Shown piece by piece: positions 35,234-44,011 of a stretch of DNA of 64,000 nt (positions are counted from its first letter, which is position 1; the number at the start of each line of letters is the position of its first letter). The notes under the pieces are model-generated. The model saw nothing but the letters and a program-made list of their open reading frames with translations, was not told the DNA's origin and ran no database searches. Source of the DNA: a bacterium. Its GTDB lineage: Bacteria; CLD3; SB21. The stretch lies in the NCBI GenBank assembly GCA_008933615.1, contig WBUR01000010.1:1-64000 (forward strand), given 5' to 3'. Made by a program: the position numbers and the translations under genes.

Positions 35234-37276
35234 CTACCAAAGCGAAACACGAATTTTCTCATCCCGGTACATCGGTTCGCCGGGTTGAATATTGAATGCC
35301 CTGTAAAACTCCGGTGTATTGGACATCGGTCCGATCACGCGAAATTGAACCGGCGAGTGCACGTCCGTCATGATCTGCGCGGCCAGCGACTCATTGCGGT
35401 ACTGCATCATCCAGGCATATGCAAATCCAAGAAAATACCGCTGATCGGCCGTTAATCCGTTTAATGTTTCGTTTGACTTGCCCTGAGCGGTTTTCTTAAA
35501 CGCCGAGTATCCTAATTGGATGCCTCCCAGATCGGCTATGTTTTCACCAAGTGTAGCTTCACCCCGAACGTACAAACTGTCAAGCACTACGTAATTATTA
35601 TATTGCTCGATCAGAAGTTTAGTGCGCGCTTCGAATTTCTCGCGGTCTTCTTTTGTCCACCAGTTATTCAGCCGCCCTGTTTCGTCATATTGACTTCCCT
35701 GGTCGTCGAAACCGTGAATGATCTCGTGACCGAACGTGCTTCCGCCTATAATCCCGTAAAGTACCGCATCATCAGGTAATTTCTTGCCATACCCCGGGAC
35801 AATAATATTACAGCCCGGAACGACGATCTCATTTCCTGTGGGATCATAGTACGCGTTATACGTCTGGGGAAACATATTCCATTCATGGCGATCAACCGGA
35901 TTGCCGTATTTGCGAATCATATAGTTAAATGACCACTTATGCGCATTCATCACATTTTGCGCATACGAATCACGCGATACTTCGAGTTCAGAGTAATCCT
36001 TCCACTTATCGGGATAGCCGACTTTCATGACCAGGGTTTCTATTTTTTTGAGTGCCATTTGACGCGTAGGCTCGGTCATCCAATCTAGTCTCATGATTCG
36101 TTCACGTGTTTCATCCCGAATATTATTTCCGATTTCGATCAATTTTTCTTTCGTTCCTTTCGGAAGATAATTGGCAACATATTCTTGTCCGATCACTTCG
36201 CCAAGGGAACGGTTTGTTTTTTCTACAACGCGTTTCCAGCGCGGTTTAGGTTCCTGGATTCCGTAAATAGTTCTAGAGTAAAAATCGAAATCCTGATCGT
36301 CAAATCTTCTGCTGACGTACGCCGAGTAAGTGTTGATCAGATTCCAACGCAAATACGTTTTCCATTTATCGATACCTACCGCTTTCACATTATCGTTGAG
36401 TGTCTTGAAAAATTCCGGCTGCCCGACAACGACTGTATCCAATTTCGTCACACCCATTTCTTTAAGCAGTATGTTCCAATCGATTGAAGGAGTAAGCTTG
36501 TTCAGTTCAGCGATGGTCATTTTGTTATAATTCTTATACGGATCGCGCAAGTCTTCGAGCTTACGGCTTGATTTGGCCAGCGCGGTTTCCAGTGTCACGA
36601 TATCATTGCTGAGTTTGTCGGCCGAGGATAGATCGCCTAATTTCTGTAACATCTGAAACATCGCTTGCAGGTGTTTAAGGTATTCACTGCGGATATTAGC
36701 GGTTCGCGCGTCCGTATTGAAATAATAATCACGATTGGGTAAGCCGAGACCGCCTTGATTCAGAAATATTGCATATTGGGCCGGAACTTTGTCGTCACGG
36801 TTTACATAGATACTGAACATCGCGCCGACCTGCAGTGTCTGTAAATGCGCGACCGTTCTTAGTAGTCCTGGAATGTCTGTAATGGCATCGATCTTTTGAA
36901 ATTCGGATTCAAGGGGTTTCAAATCCATTTGTTCAATCATAAGCGTATCCATGCCGCTGGAAAAAAAATCACCGATCTTTTGTTTGTTACTTCCTTTGGG
37001 TGCTGATGCTTTGGCGGAAGTTTCGCAGATTTCTTTTACGGCATCTTTCACGCCGTCCTGGATCGTGAGCCAAATTCCATTTGAAGATTCTGAAGAGGGG
37101 ATCGGGTTATTTTTAATCCATCCTCCGTTGGCGTAATAAAAAAAGTTTTGACCGGGAGCTACTGTCGTATCACGATTTGCTACCAGCGGATCATTTAAGT
37201 CTGCCTGTTTTACTGAAGGCCAGCATGCAATAAGAGTCATTGCGATCACTGCCAGCAGTGTGAAAATTCGATTCAT
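35234..37276 (-). CDS. M13-family zinc metallopeptidase (neprilysin/PepO-like), predicted lipoprotein
   Basis: About 680 residues from ATG 37276, preferred to a TTG 18 bases upstream because of the AAGGAAC site. The signal peptide ends in MTLIAC, a lipobox. The large M13 N-terminal domain begins DPLVANRDTTVAPGQNFFYYANGGWIKNNPIPSSES. The zinc site is HEIIHGFDDQG (His517, Glu518, His521), with the third ligand Glu in GENIADLGG (about 578). The M13 structural motif NAYYDPTGNEIVVP is present. The family cleaves oligopeptides and would act in the periplasm or at the cell surface. The C-terminus ends RVSLW; the usual CxxW Cys is missing. Confidence 0.93.
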   Translation of the reverse strand: MNRIFTLLAVIAMTLIACWPSVKQADLNDPLVANRDTTVAPGQNFFYYANGGWIKNNPIPSSESSNGIWLTIQDGVKDAVKEICETSAKASAPKGSNKQKIGDFFSSGMDTLMIEQMDLKPLESEFQKIDAITDIPGLLRTVAHLQTLQVGAMFSIYVNRDDKVPAQYAIFLNQGGLGLPNRDYYFNTDARTANIRSEYLKHLQAMFQMLQKLGDLSSADKLSNDIVTLETALAKSSRKLEDLRDPYKNYNKMTIAELNKLTPSIDWNILLKEMGVTKLDTVVVGQPEFFKTLNDNVKAVGIDKWKTYLRWNLINTYSAYVSRRFDDQDFDFYSRTIYGIQEPKPRWKRVVEKTNRSLGEVIGQEYVANYLPKGTKEKLIEIGNNIRDETRERIMRLDWMTEPTRQMALKKIETLVMKVGYPDKWKDYSELEVSRDSYAQNVMNAHKWSFNYMIRKYGNPVDRHEWNMFPQTYNAYYDPTGNEIVVPGCNIIVPGYGKKLPDDAVLYGIIGGSTFGHEIIHGFDDQGSQYDETGRLNNWWTKEDREKFEARTKLLIEQYNNYVVLDSLYVRGEATLGENIADLGGIQLGYSAFKKTAQGKSNETLNGLTADQRYFLGFAYAWMMQYRNESLAAQIMTDVHSPVQFRVIGPMSNTPEFYRAFNIQPGEPMYRDEKIRVSLW

Positions 37277-37314
37277 GTTCCTTATTCCTTTCAAGCGGTT
37301 ATCTTAATTTTATT

Positions 37315-37466
37315 TGCTTATCGGGTTTGCTCACATACGTCATGGTGAGCCCTTCGGCGGGGCTCAGGACAAGCTTGTCGAACCATGACCAAGTTTAGTA
37401 AAATCAGTCTTCGACTTCACTCAGACTGAAGGGTTCTCTTCCATTTGTGAGCCAACCCGATAAGCA
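37315..37466. repeat. MITE-like palindromic repeat, copy 2
   Basis: About 150 bases with terminal inverted repeats of 21 bases (left 37315-37335, right 37446-37466; 20 of 21 match). Nested palindromes inside include GTCATGGT...ACCATGAC around GACAAGCTTGTC, and CTTCGACTTCACTCAGACTGAAG. Its ends are the same as copy 1. It fills most of the 350-base gene-free gap upstream of the M13 peptidase; the remaining 37467-37628 is AT-rich without a recognised feature. Confidence 0.78.
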
Positions 37467-37628
37467 CGTATTTTTATTTACGTGTAATTGAACGCCAGCT
37501 GACCGGATCAAGTCACAGCGCGAATCATTATTACGCAAAAACTAATTAATTGTTTTGTTTCATTTTGATTGTACTTGGCGGCGATTAAATAAATTATTCA
37601 TACGTAAGCTGACCAACTTTGCGGACCT

Positions 37629-38534
37629 TTATTTTCTGCGTTTTAGCCACTCTTTTTTATTTTCTACAATGGTTACGGAATCCTGAAAAATAATAGAATA
37701 AGGATAACGGTGGGAAAAGCCTACTTTATGCAGAATGGGGTAGCGCATGTCGTCCGTTCCGGTCGGCTGGCAAAGGTAATATTTTTTTCCGTTGCTATCA
37801 GGATAGAAAAAATAGGTTCGTGTCCGGTCGAAATTAAAATCACCGTGTACACCGACCATCGTGTGGTCGAGACTGTCACGGTCTGTGGGAAATACAAGCA
37901 GCGCATCAAGTCCTGCTGTGATCATCAGGGAATGCATAAGTATCGAAAGGTCGGCGCAATGCCCGCGTCCTTCAACCAGCGTTTCGATGGGCATTTTAAC
38001 ATAATATTTTTTTTTGTCTTCATAGGGAATGCTGTTAACGAAGTTCAGTATTTTTTGAGCATTTGCATCATTGCGTACGGAGTCATTGGGTACAATGCGC
38101 AAGCTGTCCAGAATAGTGTAGAGGAAATTCTCATGCGGCGTCGATGCGTCAATGAAACGCTGCAGTCCACTCTCCTGTTTTCGTCGCCGGTGTTCAAAAT
38201 ACTTATTTGCATTGAATGATAACTCGAGGTATTTCCCTTTTTGCTGGCCGTAAATATAATATTGGTGCGATATCTCTGCCGGATAAAATATACCGCTTTC
38301 CGAAGGAATGACGAGATGATACCACTTATTTTCTTCCACAAGTAGCCGGTTATTTTCCTGGTACTTTGCTATGCTGTCCCGGGCGTATCTGAGGTTAAGT
38401 TCAAGGCTCATCACACGATCCTTCAGAGGAATCGTTTGATTTAAGTATTCGTAATACCAGGCAGAGCCTGCGGCGAGGCTTATTACCAATATGCTTACTA
38501 GGACGCTAATTGTAATTTTTACGGATTTTGACAC
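37629..38534 (-). CDS. Transglutaminase-like domain protein, membrane-anchored
   Basis: A protein of 301 residues. A single N-terminal membrane helix (about 6-26) is followed by a short coiled region and a transglutaminase-like papain fold with catalytic C193 in VEGRGHCADLSIL and H224 in SLDHTMVGVHG. The active site faces outside the cytoplasm. Many bacterial members act as proteases or peptide amidases rather than true cross-linkers, so the reaction is open. The start is GTG 38534; no better start is near. It stands alone, with repeat copy 2 beyond its 3' end and the ssb region on the other side. Confidence 0.8.
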   Translation of the reverse strand: MSKSVKITISVLVSILVISLAAGSAWYYEYLNQTIPLKDRVMSLELNLRYARDSIAKYQENNRLLVEENKWYHLVIPSESGIFYPAEISHQYYIYGQQKGKYLELSFNANKYFEHRRRKQESGLQRFIDASTPHENFLYTILDSLRIVPNDSVRNDANAQKILNFVNSIPYEDKKKYYVKMPIETLVEGRGHCADLSILMHSLMITAGLDALLVFPTDRDSLDHTMVGVHGDFNFDRTRTYFFYPDSNGKKYYLCQPTGTDDMRYPILHKVGFSHRYPYSIIFQDSVTIVENKKEWLKRRK

Positions 38535-38696
38535 AATAAAATTTCTTTTGGTAAAATAAATATTTGCAGATTAAATATGTTCAAAGTTTCCTCACAGACA
38601 TTTCAAGGCCTCAAACTTACCATATCCAGCCAAATAAATCAAATTTTTTTACAATAATGCATTTTCGGTCAAATTTTGAGCGAAAATCCGTCTTTA

Positions 38697-38715
38697 GTAC
38701 TATTAAATTAAGTAC
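38697..38715. promoter_or_regulatory. Palindrome upstream of the first ssb gene (possible operator)
   Basis: GTACT at 38697-38701 and AGTAC at 38711-38715 around an AT-only 9-base centre, about 70 bases before the ssb start. Its layout resembles a damage-response operator, but no consensus for this organism is known to me. Confidence 0.25.
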
Positions 38716-38785
38716 GTGAACGATTGGAAAATGAACTTTGAAAATAAACTAACTTAATTAACCGTAACTAAAAAAGGAGGACATT

Positions 38786-39226
38786 ATGTCCAAAGGAACA
38801 TTAAACAAAGCCGTATTGATCGGACGATTGGGGAAAGACCCTGACGTGCATTATACGAAAAGCGGAATACCGATCAGCTCGTTCAGTATCGCCACCAATA
38901 ACGTCTACAAAGGTAAAGACGGGAACATGGTCGAGCAAACGGACTGGCACAAGGTGGTTACGTGGCGTAAGCTCGCGGAGATCAGCGGACAGTATCTGAA
39001 AAAGGGGTCTCTCGTATGCGTGGAGGGTCAGCTTAAAACCCGTTCGTGGGACGACAAAGACGGCGTCAAACGGTATATGACTGAGATCATAGCCGAAACG
39101 ATGCAGATGCTTTCGTCTAAGAAAGGAACGGAACAGCAAGAATTGCTCACCCATGAGCAAGCGAATGACGAGCCCGTCGAAACAGACGAAGCAGAAACGC
39201 CGTCGAAAGACGATCTACCGTTCTAA
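38786..39226 (+). CDS. ssb: Single-stranded DNA-binding protein (first copy)
   Basis: A protein of 146 residues. The OB-fold (about 1-110) is clear: [66 protein letters not shown]. An acidic linker ends in the DDLPF tip that recruits RecO, helicases and other partners. An AAGGAGG site precedes the ATG. It shares most OB-fold motifs with the second ssb at 40.7 kb. The two flank recA, so both may belong to a repair-inducible set or one may serve a special role. Confidence 0.95.
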   Translation: MSKGTLNKAVLIGRLGKDPDVHYTKSGIPISSFSIATNNVYKGKDGNMVEQTDWHKVVTWRKLAEISGQYLKKGSLVCVEGQLKTRSWDDKDGVKRYMTEIIAETMQMLSSKKGTEQQELLTHEQANDEPVETDEAETPSKDDLPF

Positions 39227-39246
39227 AATATTCGTTGGTGTGTAAC

Positions 39247-39358
39247 AATGGCGCCCTGTAAAAAATAACTTTACTACACAGGACGCACAGGGAATACGGA
39301 AAAGGAATCTCTGTGAAACTCTGTGTTCTCTGTGGCTAAAAAATTACAGGGCGCCATT
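39247..39358. repeat. Palindromic intergenic repeat (B) between ssb and recA
   Basis: 112 bases with perfect 15-base terminal inverted repeats, AATGGCGCCCTGTAA at 39247-39261 and its complement at 39344-39358. The interior carries CACAGG and CTCTGTGTTCTCTGTGGC runs like repeat A. Confidence 0.75.
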
Positions 39359-39478
39359 ATTTAAAAAAGTGAGGAAAGACTTTACGTGAATTATGCTTGC
39401 AGAATAGTATTTGTTTTTATACTTTCACGAACCTTTCTACACTAAAATAGAAAATTTTTTTAATCAAGGAGCGCATAA

Positions 39479-40555
39479 ATGGCAGAAGAAGCAATTTTAA
39501 TGGACAAAGATAAGAAAGCCTCGTTAGACCGGACTTTGCAGGAAATCGTCAAAGAATACGGCAAGGGCTCGATCATGAAATTAGGCGACCGCACGTCAGT
39601 TGGCGTGGACGTTTATTCCACCGGGTCGATCTCGGTTGATGCGGCATTGGGCGTGGGAGGAATTCCGCGCGGCCGAATTACAGAGATCTACGGTCCGGAA
39701 GCCAGCGGTAAAACGACTTTGTCGCTGCATATCATTGCCGAAGCGCAAAAAACGGGCGGCATTGCGGCATTTATTGATGCAGAACACGCGTTAGATGCGA
39801 TATACGCAAAGCGGATAGGCGTAGACACGGAGAATCTACTCATTTCACAGCCGGATAACGGCGAACAGGCTTTGGAGATCACGGAACGACTCGTTCGCAG
39901 TAATGCGGTGGATGTGATCGTGATCGATTCGGTCGCGGCGCTCGTTCCGAGAAGCGAAATAGACGGCGAAATGGGCGATGCCACTATGGGCGTTCAGGCG
40001 CGTCTGATGAGCCAGGCGATGCGTAAACTGACTGGCGTGGTGAGTAAGTCTAAAACGTGCGTCATATTCATCAACCAGGTTCGAGATAAAATCGGTGTGA
40101 TGTTTGGTAATCCGGAAACCACTACCGGCGGACGCGCACTGAAATTCTACACGTCGATTCGGGTTGATATCCGCCGAATTGGTCAGATCAAAGCCGGCGA
40201 GGCTATTGTTGGAAATCGAACTAAAGTGAAAATCGTCAAAAACAAACTCGCGCCTCCGTTCCGAGAAGCCGAAGTGGATCTCATGTATGGTACCGGGATT
40301 TCCAAAGAAGGCGACCTCATCGATCTTGCATCGAATATGAACATCGTTCAGAAGAGCGGAACGTGGTATGCGTTTGGCGACGAAAAGATCGGGCAGGGAC
40401 GCGAAAACGCGAAACAGTTTCTGATCGATAACCCGGAAACTTCCAAAAAGATCGAATTGAAGATCCGGCAGGAATTGGGTTTGATTCCCTCGGCGCCGCA
40501 GGAAAAGGAAACGCCGAAGCAAAGTCCAAGCAGTTCCGAGAAAAAAAGTAAGTAG
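39479..40555 (+). CDS. recA: Recombinase RecA
   Basis: A protein of 358 residues, normal length. Walker A is [10 protein letters not shown] (usually GPESSGKTT), Walker B is [12 protein letters not shown], loop L1 is SEIDGEMGD, loop L2 contains [20 protein letters not shown], and the [11 protein letters not shown] block is typical. The Lys/Ser-rich C-terminus is the usual regulatory tail. RecA forms the filament for homologous recombination and for self-cleavage of LexA-type repressors. An AAGGAG site precedes the ATG. A palindromic element, AGTAT-N8-ATACT at 39406-39423, lies about 55 bases upstream of the start and could be an operator. Confidence 0.97.
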   Translation: MAEEAILMDKDKKASLDRTLQEIVKEYGKGSIMKLGDRTSVGVDVYSTGSISVDAALGVGGIPRGRITEIYGPEASGKTTLSLHIIAEAQKTGGIAAFIDAEHALDAIYAKRIGVDTENLLISQPDNGEQALEITERLVRSNAVDVIVIDSVAALVPRSEIDGEMGDATMGVQARLMSQAMRKLTGVVSKSKTCVIFINQVRDKIGVMFGNPETTTGGRALKFYTSIRVDIRRIGQIKAGEAIVGNRTKVKIVKNKLAPPFREAEVDLMYGTGISKEGDLIDLASNMNIVQKSGTWYAFGDEKIGQGRENAKQFLIDNPETSKKIELKIRQELGLIPSAPQEKETPKQSPSSSEKKSK

Positions 40556-40561
40556 CATTCA

Positions 40562-40647
40562 TGCCACTAAGACACTAAGGCACCAAGAGTCAATATTGAA
40601 ATTTATTTTTTCTTCGTGTTGTTTTGTGACTTTGTGTCTTTGTGGCA
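40562..40647. repeat. Palindromic intergenic repeat (C) between recA and the second ssb
   Basis: About 86 bases. The left arm TGCCACTAAGACACTAAGG (from 40562) and the right arm ending TTTGTGTCTTTGTGGCA (to 40647) are inverted copies with roughly 21 of 26 positions matching. It begins a few bases after the recA stop and may serve as a terminator-like structure. Confidence 0.65.
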
Positions 40648-40698
40648 ACAAAATACGTAATTGTAAAAACAAATAATCATTAAAAATCAGGTGAAAGT

Positions 40699-41154
40699 AT
40701 GGCAAAAGGAACATTAAATAAAGTAATGCTTATCGGCAGACTGGGCAAAGACCCGGAACTACGTTATACGCCGAGCGGGAGCGCCGTGGCAACGTTTAAT
40801 ATCGCTACGGACGAATCCTACAAAGACAAAGAGGGCAAAAAGGTCGAGAATACCGACTGGCACCGCGTCGTGGTGTGGAATAAACTCGCCGAGATTTGCG
40901 GGCAATATTTGAAGAAAGGCTCACTCGTCTACATCGAAGGCAAATTAAAGACACGCTCCTACGATGATAAAACAACCGGCGCGAAAAAATTCATTACCGA
41001 AGTAGTCGGTGATCAGATGAATATGCTGGGTGGGAAAGGCGATGGAGGAAGCGGGGACTACGTTCCGCCGCCAGGCGAAATGGATTCCAGCGCGCCGTCG
41101 GGCACTGCGGATTCATCGTCGGGCTCTTCCAATAACGACGATCTACCGTTTTAG
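40699..41154 (+). CDS. ssb: Single-stranded DNA-binding protein (second copy)
   Basis: A protein of 151 residues. The OB-fold is [72 protein letters not shown] Gly/Ser/Asp-rich linker follows and ends in DDLPF. It is a bit closer to the housekeeping SSB consensus ([13 protein letters not shown]...) than the copy before recA. A strong terminator follows 29 bases after the stop. Confidence 0.95.
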   Translation: MAKGTLNKVMLIGRLGKDPELRYTPSGSAVATFNIATDESYKDKEGKKVENTDWHRVVVWNKLAEICGQYLKKGSLVYIEGKLKTRSYDDKTTGAKKFITEVVGDQMNMLGGKGDGGSGDYVPPPGEMDSSAPSGTADSSSGSSNNDDLPF

Positions 41155-41182
41155 CGGACAAGCATTGTCAAACAAAAATAAG

Positions 41183-41212
41183 CCGTCTCTGTCGAAGGGA
41201 CGGTTTTTTTTT
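41183..41212 (+). terminator. Rho-independent terminator after the second ssb
   Basis: Stem CCGTCTC (41183-41189) with GGGACGG (41197-41203), seven pairs including one G-U, loop TGTCGAA, then nine T. Confidence 0.9.
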
Positions 41213-41213
41213 G

Positions 41214-41299
41214 ACCACCCCCTCGGTCTCCCTCTTTGCGCGTCAGGAAATGAGTGAGTTTGTAAGTTTTTTTTGCGTAAGGAGGGGGCATGGTGTGGT
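41214..41299. repeat. Imperfect inverted repeat, possible degenerate intergenic element
   Basis: ACCACCCCCTC at 41214-41224 faces GGAGGGGGCATGGTGTGGT at 41281-41299, giving an interrupted palindrome. The rest of the gap to 41420 has no other feature I can support beyond a GTCATCCTGAAG-like remnant near 41317. Confidence 0.3.
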
Positions 41300-41420
41300 T
41301 TGATGATTAAAGGCTGTCATCCTGAAGACTCTGCGGTCAGGCATTCAAGGACGAATACTGAAAAAATGGTTGTTTCTATATAAAGTGTGCTACTATACTT
41401 GCTGCCTAGCAAAATTCACT

Positions 41421-42983
41421 CTACTTCGCTACATCGACCGCTCTATATTCACGAATGACGGTGATCTTGACTTGTCCGGGGTATTCCAGTTCGCTTTCGA
41501 TCTTGCGTGTAATATCATCCGCCAATATCATCATCTTATTATCATCCAGAATATTAAAATCAACAAGCACGCGAATTTCGCGTCCTGCCTGAATTGCATA
41601 TGCTTTTAGTACGCCTGGAAATGACAGCGCGATGTCTTCCAGCTTGTGGAGCCGTTTTAGATAATTTTCCAATGCGTTTTTCTGTGAGCCTGGCCGTTCC
41701 TTACTTAGCATATTGGCAGTACTTACGATCACGGCGATCGGGTGCGCGGTGGTTGGGTTTTCATGATGTAAGAGAATCGCAAGCTGTACAGTTGCATTTT
41801 CTCCGTATTTGCGGGCGACATCAGCGCCGGCTGCGGCATGATGCTGGTCCGTTCGGTCTACGGCAAACCCGATGTCATGCAGAATCGCTGCACGTTTTGC
41901 CAATTGTACGTCAAAACCCAATTCTGCAGCAATCAGTCCCGCGATAGTTGCTGTTTCAATACTGTGCTGAAGCAAATTGAGTCCATGTTGAGTGCGGTAT
42001 TTCAACTTTCCAAGCAGTTTAACGATCTCTATGTGGGTGCCGTGTATACTAACCTCAAATAGCGCTTCTTCGCCGGTGCTTATGATCAGTTCGTCCAGAT
42101 CGCGTTTAGCTTTTTCGACTACGTCCTCGATACGGCCCGGGTGAATACGTCCGTCGGTGATCAGACTTTCCAATGCCATCTTGGCAATTTCTCTGCGAAT
42201 CGGATCAAAGCCGGAGATCACGATCGTATTCGGCGTATCGTCAATTAGAATTTCACATCCCGTGATCGTTTCGAAAGCGCGGATGTTTCTGCCTTCACGG
42301 CCGATGATACGGCCTTTCATCTCATTGCTGGGCAATTTGATCGACGTGACGGTTGTTTCTATCGTATGATCCATCGAAGTCCGGTTGATCGCCTGCAGCA
42401 GCACATTTTTGATCTGTTCCTTAGCCGTTAATTGAGCCTGTTCCTTGATATTTCGAACAGCTTGCGCTGACTCCTGCTTAGCTTTTTCGGTCATATTATT
42501 CATTAGAACTCGTTTGGCATCCTCCGCGCTCATCCTTGCCATCTGCTCCAGCTTCTCATTTTCAGATTTGATCATCGCATCGAGTTGCTCGTTCTTCTTA
42601 GTTGTCTCTTCCATTTTGCTGTGGAGGAGCTGTTCACGGTTAAGAAAATCTTTTTCTTTGCGTGTGACCAGATCGCCTTTTTGTTCGATGTTGCGCTCGC
42701 GTTTGAGAAGTTCATCTTGCTGATTCTTAGTCTGAGCGCGTATGGCCTTGGTCTGTTCATCAAAATCCTGCTTCTTTCGGTACCACTCATCGGAAACTTC
42801 GATGAGTTTCTCTTTTTTTAGGTTTTCAGCGTCCACCGAGGCGGAGTTCAGTATTGTTTTCGCTTCATCTTCCGCTTCCCGGATACGCTTGGCCACTCTA
42901 ATCTTGGTGGCGTAGAGTTGCCCGAAAATGAATGCAGCTACCGCTATAACAAGGCCGGATAGTATAAATATTGCTATGTCCAT
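41421..42983 (-). CDS. rny: Ribonuclease Y
   Basis: A protein of 520 residues, typical. An N-terminal membrane anchor (about 4-24) is followed by a long coiled coil rich in Glu/Lys/Arg (about 30-200), a KH domain (IKLPSNEMKGRIIGREGRNIRAFE) and an HD hydrolase domain (metal-binding HD in AAILHDIGFAVD, plus HH in LAILLHHENP). RNase Y starts mRNA decay at the inner membrane. It lies 138 bases downstream of zapA; the gap holds a terminator-like hairpin, so expression may be partly uncoupled. Confidence 0.95.
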   Translation of the reverse strand: MDIAIFILSGLVIAVAAFIFGQLYATKIRVAKRIREAEDEAKTILNSASVDAENLKKEKLIEVSDEWYRKKQDFDEQTKAIRAQTKNQQDELLKRERNIEQKGDLVTRKEKDFLNREQLLHSKMEETTKKNEQLDAMIKSENEKLEQMARMSAEDAKRVLMNNMTEKAKQESAQAVRNIKEQAQLTAKEQIKNVLLQAINRTSMDHTIETTVTSIKLPSNEMKGRIIGREGRNIRAFETITGCEILIDDTPNTIVISGFDPIRREIAKMALESLITDGRIHPGRIEDVVEKAKRDLDELIISTGEEALFEVSIHGTHIEIVKLLGKLKYRTQHGLNLLQHSIETATIAGLIAAELGFDVQLAKRAAILHDIGFAVDRTDQHHAAAGADVARKYGENATVQLAILLHHENPTTAHPIAVIVSTANMLSKERPGSQKNALENYLKRLHKLEDIALSFPGVLKAYAIQAGREIRVLVDFNILDDNKMMILADDITRKIESELEYPGQVKITVIREYRAVDVAK

Positions 42984-43030
42984 TTTTCCTCTATATCGTC
43001 GTTGGTTATGATCTGTATGTGTTTAAAAAC

Positions 43031-43084
43031 AAAAAACCCCTGATATTACAACTTGGTTTGATCACCACAGCGGTAACAACAGGG
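43031..43084 (-). terminator. Terminator-like structured element between zapA and rny (possible small RNA)
   Basis: On the minus strand CCCTG (43084-43080) pairs with CAGGG (43042-43038), and an inner TTAC/GTAA stem follows; six U (A at 43031-43036) come directly after. The long loop contains GTGGTGATCAAACC, which can fold on itself. It could simply end the pheT-zapA transcript. Genes next to zapA often include 6S RNA, but the 138-base gap is short for one. Confidence 0.45.
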
Positions 43085-43121
43085 TTCGAAATGTAAAGGT
43101 AGGAAATACTCGACGAAAAAA

Positions 43122-43469
43122 TTACTTCTGCGAAAATAAGGATATTTCTTCTTCTTTATCTTCAACCGGGGCAGGCTCGGGTTTCTCGGTCACTCCCGCG
43201 TTCAGAGACTTAAGCAGTTTCTTTGCGCGCGATTCGTACGATTCGATTTGTAGCTTCTGTTCGTCCCGGGTTTTAAAGTATTCATCGGCGATATTGAGGG
43301 CGGCCAAAATGGCGACCTTAAGAGGGGACTTGATGGCTCCGCTCTTATTGATTTCTTTCATCTTCTGGTCGACAAATTGAGAAATTTTTTCGATGTGACC
43401 GGTGTCTGCATCACCTTTGATCACATATTCCGACCCGTAGATATTTACCTTAACAGTATTCTTGTCCAC
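43122..43469 (-). CDS. zapA: Cell division protein ZapA
   Basis: A protein of 115 residues. The N-terminal ZapA fold is KVNIYGSEYVIKGDADTGHIEKISQFVDQKMKEI, followed by LKVAILAALNIADEYFK and a coiled-coil tail. ZapA cross-links FtsZ filaments at mid-cell. The start is GTG 43469. The order pheT, coiled-coil protein, zapA, rny is a recognisable arrangement. The last 20 residues are acidic and variable. Confidence 0.88.
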   Translation of the reverse strand: MDKNTVKVNIYGSEYVIKGDADTGHIEKISQFVDQKMKEINKSGAIKSPLKVAILAALNIADEYFKTRDEQKLQIESYESRAKKLLKSLNAGVTEKPEPAPVEDKEEEISLFSQK

Positions 43470-43497
43470 TGTTGTTTTTACACCTGTGGTGTATCGG

Positions 43498-43989
43498 TTA
43501 ACTTGAATAAATAACTTTTTCTAATTGATCCAACTTTTGAACGACTTGCTCCAACCGGAACCGTATCTGATCGCGGCTATGCTGATCCATCGGATTCTGG
43601 TCGGATGCATTTGTTCTGAGTTGTTCAATATCTTCTTTCAAATTTTGATTTTCGGCTAAAATTAATTCTAACTGTTTTCGATGCTCACCGAGTGTCTGTT
43701 GTAATTCTTGCAACGACGCCTCTTTAGTTTTAAGAACTGCTTGCTGTCGCCGCAATATCTGCTCTTTTGCTTCCAGATCTTTATTCACGGATTCCAACGC
43801 CTCAGATAATCCGCTTTGGCTGTTTTCCACATCTGATCGGAGCCGGTCGCGTTCGGTTTTCGTTTCCTGCAATTCCCGCAGTAGTTCTACTGCTTTTATT
43901 TCCAGAAGGTCAAACTGGTTATTGGAAACCAGTTCAAGCGCAGCGATACTCGTCGTTTTGCTCTTCTTATTTTTGGCGGTTCCTTTCAT
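43498..43989 (-). CDS. Coiled-coil protein next to zapA
   Basis: About 163 residues from ATG 43989 (a GTG sits one codon upstream). Beyond a basic N-terminus (KGTAKNKKSK), residues ~30-160 are an almost unbroken heptad pattern rich in Glu, Gln, Leu and Lys. No enzyme motif is present. Its place 28 bases before zapA suggests a ZapB-like division partner, but this rests on position only, because coiled coils match many proteins by composition. Confidence 0.65.
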   Translation of the reverse strand: MKGTAKNKKSKTTSIAALELVSNNQFDLLEIKAVELLRELQETKTERDRLRSDVENSQSGLSEALESVNKDLEAKEQILRRQQAVLKTKEASLQELQQTLGEHRKQLELILAENQNLKEDIEQLRTNASDQNPMDQHSRDQIRFRLEQVVQKLDQLEKVIYSS

Positions 43990-44011
43990 CACGACGAGTT
44001 ACTCTATTAGT

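Noticed and set aside
39845-40558. Long antisense frame over recA (237 codons)
   Set aside because: Codon-periodicity shadow of recA; no family match, no ribosome site.
43031-43121. Firm call of 6S RNA
   Set aside because: The gap is too short and I cannot show the 6S bubble structure.
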